Positions 58,262 through 64,000 of a stretch of DNA of 64,000 nucleotides are shown piece after piece. Both the position numbers and the translations under genes were made by a program. How positions within the stretch are numbered: the stretch's first letter is position 1; each line of letters starts with the position of its first letter. The stretch covers positions 2,542,001-2,606,000 of the forward strand of contig OY970371.1 in NCBI GenBank assembly GCA_963718695.1, in the 5' to 3' direction. Under the pieces are notes generated by a model. The model was not told where the DNA came from, did no database searches, and saw only the letters and a list, made by a program, of their open reading frames with translations. The DNA comes from Manganitrophus sp963718695 (GTDB lineage: Bacteria; Nitrospirota; Nitrospiria; SBBL01; Manganitrophaceae).

Positions 58262-59679
58262 TGTCAAGCCAAAGTAGAAATGTCCTAATCCTACCAAGAT
58301 AGAAATGTCCGGTTTTAGGATAACGAAGCGCAGGGCTCTTTTTTCTTTCGCAACCAAGGATGTTTTTTCCAAGGGTGCTGCGGTGATGGTTTGGTTCTGG
58401 GCCTCTGCGAGGGTGACTTTGGTGTTTCGTGGGCCCTCAGCGGCCGGGTGGTAATCTGCCGATACCCAAGCGGCTGTCCCTGATGAGTGATCCGCATGGT
58501 GCCGTCGAGTTGCTCCTCGACCGTCACCTGGTGCGCCCGCAGATTGTCTTCGATCTGGTAGAGCTTTCGGTCATGGGCCACGGTAAAGTCACGGCGCAAT
58601 GCACGCTCTGTCTTGATGCATAAGATGCGATCCAGTGCGCGCAGACCCGGACTGGACCGGTGCAGGTTGGCCCCTTCGACTGTTCTGACTGAGAACCGTC
58701 GGTTGTAGATCGGCAGATACCCCAAAAGAAACCGGTTCGCCGCCTCGATGCTTGAGATCCCGGCCAGGCGCATCTCTTTCACCAACCGATCTTGAAACGT
58801 CTTAAACAGCCGCTCAACCCTCCCTTTGGCCTGCGGGGAATGCGCGTGGATCATCTGCACCCCAAGCTCACCGAGCGCACGCTCAAACTGGCTCTCTGGC
58901 GTCCGACCTTCCAACTGCTCGCTGAGGGTCGCTTTAGCCGGAGATTTGTAGGTCGTGTGCTTGTCTGCATAGACGGCCAGCGGAATGCCATAGCGCTTCA
59001 CATACCCCTTAAAGCTGTCCATCGCCGGGATCGTTCCTTCATATTCGTAGAATTGCGCCTGCACGCGACTGCTCGCATCGTCGATGTAGGCCATCAAGAC
59101 GCATTTCGGCCCCCGCCCTTCAAACCAGCGGTGATGTGACCCGTCCATCTGGATCAGCTCTCCCATATACGATCTTCTCTGCCGCCACGCCCGATGCGGA
59201 CGCGCTCGCCGCCTAAAATGATCGATCCCTTCGGCCAGCAGCCATTGGCGTAGCGTCTCATCACTGACCGCAATCTGATCTCGCTCTAATAGCTTCTCCG
59301 CAGCCAGCGTCGGTCCAAAGTCAGCATACTGCCGCTTGTACAGTCGCAGGATCTCTGCCTTGCGCTTCGCTGCCAATCCCCGGTTCGATCCCTTGCCGCG
59401 CCCTCGATGCGCAATCCCCGCCTCTCCTTCCGCCCGTATCCGCCGGATGAGCCGACGCAGCTGCCTCTCTGACAATCCCAACGCCTCCCCAGCGGCCCGC
59501 TGTGTCATCTTCTTCTGCATCGCTTGCCTCACCACGCTCAGCCGCCTCAGCTCTTTGATACTCATCACCACCTTGTCCTCTCCGACCATCCCGCCTCTCC
59601 TCATTCGAGCAGGCAGTCTATCAGTTAAAGAGGACATTTCTACTTTGGCAGTTTAGGACATTATCTCTTTGGGATTACA
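58262..59679 (-). mobile_element. Complete ISNCY-like insertion sequence, 1418 bp
   Basis: Begins TGTCAAGCCAAAGTAG and ends (inverse) TGTAATCCCAAAGAG, imperfect terminal inverted repeats. Each end carries two copies of a ~18-bp motif close to CCAAAGTAGAAATGTCC, the likely transposase sites. Flanked by a perfect 16-bp duplication and containing one intact transposase gene, so it may be active or recently inserted. It separates argS from the antiporter gene. Confidence 0.9.
58315..59589 (-). CDS. DDE transposase of the ISNCY-like element
   Basis: 424 residues from ATG 59589 (AGGAG upstream; the frame runs to 59637 inside the inverted repeat). N-terminal HTH with RRLSVVRQAMQKKMTQRAAGEALGLSERQLRRL, then a Mu/rve-like integrase core with the first acidic residue in IQMDGSHHRWF, the second in YADKHTTYKS, and the Glu in KGRVERLFKTFQDRLVKE. 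A basic C-terminal tail (KKHPWLRKKKEP). Similar to ISNCY transposases. Confidence 0.88.
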   Translation of the reverse strand: MVGEDKVVMSIKELRRLSVVRQAMQKKMTQRAAGEALGLSERQLRRLIRRIRAEGEAGIAHRGRGKGSNRGLAAKRKAEILRLYKRQYADFGPTLAAEKLLERDQIAVSDETLRQWLLAEGIDHFRRRARPHRAWRQRRSYMGELIQMDGSHHRWFEGRGPKCVLMAYIDDASSRVQAQFYEYEGTIPAMDSFKGYVKRYGIPLAVYADKHTTYKSPAKATLSEQLEGRTPESQFERALGELGVQMIHAHSPQAKGRVERLFKTFQDRLVKEMRLAGISSIEAANRFLLGYLPIYNRRFSVRTVEGANLHRSSPGLRALDRILCIKTERALRRDFTVAHDRKLYQIEDNLRAHQVTVEEQLDGTMRITHQGQPLGYRQITTRPLRAHETPKSPSQRPRTKPSPQHPWKKHPWLRKKKEPCASLS

Positions 59680-59695
59680 CTCTCTGGGTCGGTTT
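59680..59695. repeat. Target-site duplication, right copy
   Basis: CTCTCTGGGTCGGTTT, identical to 58246-58261; four bases before the antiporter stop codon. Confidence 0.9.
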
Positions 59696-59698
59696 CTT

Positions 59699-61732
59699 TC
59701 AGGAAGGGGTCTTGATGCCAAATAGAATTCGTCGTGCCTCCTCTAGCTGACGATGATCTCCGAGGAGGAGAAGTTTATCGCCGGCCCGGAGTTCCTCGCT
59801 CGGATCGGGATTGATAATCCGATCTCCGTTTCGCTCAATCACGATAATGCTCGCTCCCGTTCGGCTCCGGAGCTGAAGCTCGCTGATCAGTTTGCCGACG
59901 GCCGAGGAGAATTCCTGGATCGAGAGGGTATCCAGTTCGACCTCCTTAAGATTCGCCAGCAGCGGAAGGGACAAACCTTCCGAAGGATGCGGGGGCAACG
60001 GGGACCAGACCTCATCCAAGGCGACTTGGGCGCGATTGTGAATTCGAGAGAGCCTTCGCCAAAGCAATGACGAAACCGCCGCGATCAAAATCAGAGAGAC
60101 AAAGAGGACCGGCCAAGGAGGGAGAAAAGTGGCGCTGATCAGAAGGATCCACACCGCCAAGAAAACGGTTCCTCCAATCATGATGGTGTTGCCAATCGCG
60201 GTTCGGATCGCCGGGGCCCGGACCCCGGCGCCGCTGCGGCGGACGCTGATCTCGGCCAGAAGGAAACCCAGCGATTGAAACTTTCGGAAGGTGGCGAGGA
60301 GCGGAACCAGCGTGACCAGAAGGGTGATCAACCAGACCAGCGCATTGGCGCCTCCGACCCATTCGGGAAGCCAGGGCGCCTCAATTCGTTTGGCCAGGTA
60401 GGCGGCCACCAAAAATGCCCCGGTGATCAAGCTCATGTTCAACCCGATTTGCCAGGCCAGCCGCCGGGCAAGACGCTTCGCCTGACTTTGCTCGGCGGTG
60501 CTTCCCAGCCGTTTAATCCAGTCGGCATAGAGGCCCAGAGAGCTCACCAGCGTCCTGGGAGCGCTCCGATCGAACCAATTGACAAAACCGTCTGCGCTTC
60601 GAATAAGGAAGGGGGTCAGGAGTGTCGTCGCCGCAGAAACGGTCACCGCGATGGGATAGAGAAATTGACTGGTGACATTGAGCGTAATTCCGAGGGAAGC
60701 GATGATGAAAGAGAACTCCCCGATCTGCGCCAAGCCCATTCCGACCCGCATCGAGGTTCGAAGGTTGTGTCCCGCAATGAGTGTCCCGACCGTACAGGTC
60801 ACGACCTTCCCGACGACCACGACAAGTGTAATAATAATGATCGGGGTCGTATACTGCGCCAAGAGGGCCGGATTGATCTGCATGCCGATCGCCACGAAGA
60901 AGACCGCGCTGAACATATCTCGCACCGGGGCGACCAGATGTTCGATCTTGCCGATCTCCCTCGCCTCCGCGATGATCGCGCCGATCATAAAAGCGCCGAG
61001 CGCGATACTATAGCCGAACTTCACCGCCAGCAATGAGAATCCGAAGCAGAGCCCGAGAACCGTGACCAGGAGCATCTCATTGCTCCTGTATCGGGCGACA
61101 TAGCGGAGCAGCCGCGGCACCGCGAGCAAACCGAAGACGAGTGCGACCACCAGGAAGATGCCCAGTTGTCCCGCCGTGAGCAACACCCCCGTCACCTGCA
61201 ATGAGCCTGTCACGGCGACCGTCGAGAGCAGCGCGATGATCATGATGGCGAGAATATCCTCGACGATCAAGATCCCGAAGATCATCTGGGCAAACTTCTC
61301 TTTTGTTTTTCCGAGCTCTTCAAGCGCCTTCAAGATAATCGTCGTGGAGGAGATCGAGAGGATCGCGCCGAGAAAAATGCTGTCCATCTTCCCCCAGCCG
61401 AAAAGCTGACCCACCTCGTAGCCGAGCCAGACCATCACGAGGATTTCGAGGATGGCGGCGATCAGCGCGGCCGATCCCACTTGTTTCAGCTTCCGGAGGT
61501 TGAAGTCGAGGCCGAGGGCGAACATCAGGAAAATGACCCCCAACTGCGCCAGCGTTTCAATCGAGGCCTCATCGCTGATGAGCGGATAGGGGGGGGTATG
61601 CGGACTGATGATGAACCCGGCAAGAATGTACCCGAGCACCACCGGCAGATGGAACCGGTGGAAGAAAATCGTCACCAGCCCCGACACGATCATCACAACC
61701 GCTAAATCTTGTAAAAGTACAATGTCCCTCAT
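59699..61732 (-). CDS. CPA2 monovalent cation/proton antiporter, Kef-type, with TrkA-C domain
   Basis: 677 residues. About twelve membrane helices in the first 390 residues with GYILAGFIISP, LGVIFLMFALGLDFNLRKL and the SISSTTIILKALEELG region typical of KefB/C. A second hydrophobic stretch (about 430-560) follows, then a RCK_C/TrkA-C ligand domain (TGASIIVIERNGDRIINPDPSEELRAGDKLLLLG). No TrkA-N domain. It probably exchanges K+ or Na+ for H+. The stop lies four bases beyond the IS target duplication, so the IS did not damage the gene. Confidence 0.9.
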   Translation of the reverse strand: MRDIVLLQDLAVVMIVSGLVTIFFHRFHLPVVLGYILAGFIISPHTPPYPLISDEASIETLAQLGVIFLMFALGLDFNLRKLKQVGSAALIAAILEILVMVWLGYEVGQLFGWGKMDSIFLGAILSISSTTIILKALEELGKTKEKFAQMIFGILIVEDILAIMIIALLSTVAVTGSLQVTGVLLTAGQLGIFLVVALVFGLLAVPRLLRYVARYRSNEMLLVTVLGLCFGFSLLAVKFGYSIALGAFMIGAIIAEAREIGKIEHLVAPVRDMFSAVFFVAIGMQINPALLAQYTTPIIIITLVVVVGKVVTCTVGTLIAGHNLRTSMRVGMGLAQIGEFSFIIASLGITLNVTSQFLYPIAVTVSAATTLLTPFLIRSADGFVNWFDRSAPRTLVSSLGLYADWIKRLGSTAEQSQAKRLARRLAWQIGLNMSLITGAFLVAAYLAKRIEAPWLPEWVGGANALVWLITLLVTLVPLLATFRKFQSLGFLLAEISVRRSGAGVRAPAIRTAIGNTIMIGGTVFLAVWILLISATFLPPWPVLFVSLILIAAVSSLLWRRLSRIHNRAQVALDEVWSPLPPHPSEGLSLPLLANLKEVELDTLSIQEFSSAVGKLISELQLRSRTGASIIVIERNGDRIINPDPSEELRAGDKLLLLGDHRQLEEARRILFGIKTPS

Positions 61733-61910
61733 GCGCCTCCCTTTGAACGAATATTACCATCCTAACAAGCTCCGATTCCTTTTTCAATCGATCAAAGAAA
61801 AAAAATCTCATGTCGGCATACGATTTTATGTTCCGCCGCCGCCTATCTTTTCCATTTATATTTTGATAGAATCGTCTATCATACAAACCTAAAACAAACA
61901 TGAGGAGGAG

Positions 61911-62501
61911 ATGAGAACACTCTCGATTGGAACAATCGTATTCGCTTTCATCCTATTCTTGAACGGACCGCTTCAGGCGGCCCCCCCGGCTTCGAAAAAA
62001 GAGGCCGCCCAGGCGCCTGCGAAAAAGGCGGAAAAAATCGAGGAGAAAGAGCCCGGGACCACGGTTCCCTCCTTAGGCAATGATCATATCCAAGCAATTG
62101 AAAGTCCCCATCCTCCCTACAACAGCAAGCCGCCGACGTCGGGTCCCCATGTCCCCTTCGTCGCCCGCTGGGGCGTCTACAACCGGCAGATCCCCAACGA
62201 ACTGCAGGTCCACAACCTCGAAGACGGCGGCGTCATGATCCAATACGACTGCAAAAACTGCACGGAGATGATTCAGAAGCTCGAGAACCTCGCCAAAGAA
62301 TACTTCAAGATGGCCCAGATGAGTCCGCAGAACGGCCGCTTCGGACATCTCATCGTCGCCCCCTACGCCGGTCTCGACACGCCGATTGCACTGACGGCCT
62401 GGGGAAAGATCGACAAGTTAAATGAATTCGACGAGGCCAGAATTCGACGCTTTATAGAGGCATACGTCGGAATTGACCACCATCCGCGCCACACAGAATA
62501 A
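61911..62501 (+). CDS. DUF3105 family secreted protein
   Basis: 196 residues. A signal peptide (IGTIVFAFILFLNGPLQAA) is followed by a low-complexity Ala/Lys linker and the DUF3105 core: PPYNSKPPTSGPHVP, WGVYNRQIPNELQVHNLEDGGVMIQYDC, and LIVAPYAGLDTPIALTAWG. The usual HNLEHGG reads HNLEDGG here. Unknown function; the family is periplasmic or membrane-attached. GGAGGAG lies immediately before the ATG. Confidence 0.85.
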   Translation: MRTLSIGTIVFAFILFLNGPLQAAPPASKKEAAQAPAKKAEKIEEKEPGTTVPSLGNDHIQAIESPHPPYNSKPPTSGPHVPFVARWGVYNRQIPNELQVHNLEDGGVMIQYDCKNCTEMIQKLENLAKEYFKMAQMSPQNGRFGHLIVAPYAGLDTPIALTAWGKIDKLNEFDEARIRRFIEAYVGIDHHPRHTE

Positions 62502-62541
62502 ACGCCCCGCTGCTCCTTCGATCCGATCGAATCCAGCGCTT

Positions 62542-64000
62542 GTGAAGCGGCGATCCCTTCCCTTTGCGCTGGCCTTCTTATCAGGCCTGCTCCTCGCACT
62601 CAGCTTCCCTCGCTGGGAGCTTTTTCCCCTTGCGTGGGTCGCCTTCATCCCGCTCTTCTTCGCCCTCCGGGATGAGACTCCGGCCCGATCCTTTCTGATC
62701 GGGTGGGTTGCCGGACTGGTTTATTTTTCCGGTACGCTCTCTTGGGTCACGATCAGCATGACCCAATACGGCAAGATCCCCCAGCCGATCAGTTATTTTC
62801 TGATGCTTTTGTTGGTCGCCTATTGCGCGGTCTACCTCGGCCTTTTTGCCGCCGGCGTTCGCTCTCTATTCGAGAGGAAACTCCGATGGGGATTTCTTTT
62901 CATCCCCGCCCTCTGGGTCGCGCTGGAGTATGCCCGTGGACATCTTCTCTCCGGCTTTCCATGGGCCGCCGTTGCCTATTCACAATACCGCTTTCTTCCG
63001 CTGATTCAAATCGCCGATCTCGCCAGCATCTACGGTATCGGATTTCTGATCGTGCTGGTCAATATCGGTCTCTTTGAAATGATCCGCCGGGGATGGATCG
63101 AACATCAAATCGCATGGCGCGAGCTGATCCTGGCGGGAGGGCTCTTCCTCCTCAGCCTGGGATACGGATTCTATCGTTTGGATCAGCCGATGGGGGAAGA
63201 GAAAAGCCTGACGGTCGCCGTGGTCCAAGGGAATATCGCCCAAGATCAAAAATGGGATGCGCGCCTCCGCACGGAGACCCTTCAAAAATACAAGGCTCTC
63301 TCCCTGGCCTCGCTTCAGGGCGGAGGCTCCCGTCCCGAACTCATGGTCTGGCCGGAGTCGGCGGCCCCTTTTTTCTTTCAGACCGAAACCGCCCTTCGAA
63401 ACGAGTTGCTCGACCTCGCCCACGAAGGGAGATTCTATCTCCTCTTCGGAAGCCCCGCGTTCGAGCCGGCGGCCTCCGGACAGATGGCGCTCTTGAACAG
63501 CGCCTTTCTTCTCTCGCCGGCCGCCGACGTGGTTGGGCGTTATGACAAGATACATCTGGTTCCCTTCGGCGAATATGTTCCCCTCTCCTCTTTTCTTTTC
63601 TTTGTCAATAAAATGGTCGAAGGGATCGGAGAGTTTATTCCCGGCCGCGAGGCCACCGTCATGAAAGCGGCCGGGACACCTGTCGGTACCGTCATCTGTT
63701 TTGAAGTGATCTTCCCCGAGGTGGTCCGCCGGTTCGCTCAAAACGGCGCGTCGGTGATGACCACCATTACGAACGACGCCTGGTTCGGCGATTCCGCCGC
63801 TCCTTATCAGCATTTCTCGATGGTGGTCTTCCGGTCGATCGAAAACCGGGTCCCCTTCGCCCGCGCGGCGAATACCGGCATCTCCGGTTTCATCGACGCA
63901 CACGGGCGAATTTTAAAGCAGACTCCGCTTTTCACCGAGGCGGCGCTGACGGAGCCGCTTCACCCCGGCATTCGACGGACCCTCTACACCGCGGTCGGAG
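62542..64000 (+). CDS. lnt: Apolipoprotein N-acyltransferase (3' end beyond window)
   Basis: Open to the right edge, about 486 residues seen. Six or so N-terminal helices (ALAFLSGLLLALSFPRWELFPLAWVAFIPL), then the nitrilase domain with the triad Glu in VWPESAAP, Lys in GRYDKIHLVPFGEYVP and Cys in VICFEVIFPE. It N-acylates the cysteine of lipoproteins, fitting the lipoproteins in this window. The GTG at 62542 is chosen; a TTG at 62473, overlapping the DUF3105 gene, would add 23 residues. Neither has a good ribosome binding site. Confidence 0.88.
   Translation, partial: MKRRSLPFALAFLSGLLLALSFPRWELFPLAWVAFIPLFFALRDETPARSFLIGWVAGLVYFSGTLSWVTISMTQYGKIPQPISYFLMLLLVAYCAVYLGLFAAGVRSLFERKLRWGFLFIPALWVALEYARGHLLSGFPWAAVAYSQYRFLPLIQIADLASIYGIGFLIVLVNIGLFEMIRRGWIEHQIAWRELILAGGLFLLSLGYGFYRLDQPMGEEKSLTVAVVQGNIAQDQKWDARLRTETLQKYKALSLASLQGGGSRPELMVWPESAAPFFFQTETALRNELLDLAHEGRFYLLFGSPAFEPAASGQMALLNSAFLLSPAADVVGRYDKIHLVPFGEYVPLSSFLFFVNKMVEGIGEFIPGREATVMKAAGTPVGTVICFEVIFPEVVRRFAQNGASVMTTITNDAWFGDSAAPYQHFSMVVFRSIENRVPFARAANTGISGFIDAHGRILKQTPLFTEAALTEPLHPGIRRTLYTAVG

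Noticed and set aside
62980..63903. Minus-strand open frame opposite lnt
   Set aside because: The plus strand has the complete lnt catalytic triad; the antisense frame has no motifs.
1..64000. CRISPR array, tRNA or rRNA genes, prophage
   Set aside because: No regularly spaced repeats, no cloverleaf or rRNA sequence in the gaps I read, and no phage genes. Repeats found are two- or three-copy elements.

Overview
The window is a 64 kb piece of a chromosome with about 57% GC (my estimate) and densely packed genes, most of them on the minus strand. There are no rRNA or tRNA genes, no phage and no CRISPR array. The gene content suggests a free-living Gram-negative bacterium with an outer membrane: Lnt, lipoproteins, a GspD-type secretin and a TonB-like protein. 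It is probably microaerobic or redox-active, given PerR, rubrerythrin, an Fe-S oxidoreductase and a siroheme reductase. A SmbP-like His-rich protein and a siroheme reductase fused to TusA make me think of Nitrospirota or a similar lineage. That placement is inference; no marker gene here settles it.

Layout. 1-7.3 kb: a GGDEF protein cut by the left edge, a DUF4177 protein, a patatin, a GspG/GspD-like pair with a cohesin-like domain on the secretin, and a sugar epimerase. 7.4-17.2 kb: housekeeping run tlyA-dxs-ispA-xseB, then yjbQ, xseA, rarA, a probable 6S RNA next to zapA-zapB, and a TonB-like gene. 17.2-27.7 kb: DUF192, SmbP-like, methyltransferase, epimerase, ABC-F, adenosine deaminase, DHODH-like protein, the siroheme reductase-TusA fusion and a TPR lipoprotein. 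27.8-33.4 kb: an FG-GAP lipoprotein, then perR-rubrerythrin-FeS oxidoreductase-DUF3501 behind a Fur/PerR-type palindrome, facing tusA and an IscS-like gene that lacks the PLP lysine. 33.6-43.6 kb: a desaturase and a signalling block of two PAS/histidine kinases, a CheB and a CheB-CheR-PAS gene broken by two frame disruptions. 43.8-50.6 kb: three DsrE/TusBCD-like genes facing a complete isc operon (iscR-S-U-A-hscB-hscA-fdx-iscX, as transcribed) with a clear type-1 IscR box. 50.6-58.1 kb: argS-tgt-yajC-secD-secF and a DUF4388-DnaJ-TPR gene that changes frame at an A8 run. 58.2-59.7 kb: a complete insertion sequence with a 16-bp target duplication. 59.7-64 kb: a Kef-type antiporter, a DUF3105 protein and lnt, which runs off the right edge.

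Themes. Sulfur and Fe-S handling recurs (isc operon, two TusA domains, DsrE-like triplet, siroheme reductase, lysine-less IscS-like protein). Five genes have a sigma70-like -10 box only 6-8 nt before the ATG and no Shine-Dalgarno sequence, which suggests leaderless mRNAs are common here. Two families of palindromic intergenic repeats recur through the window.
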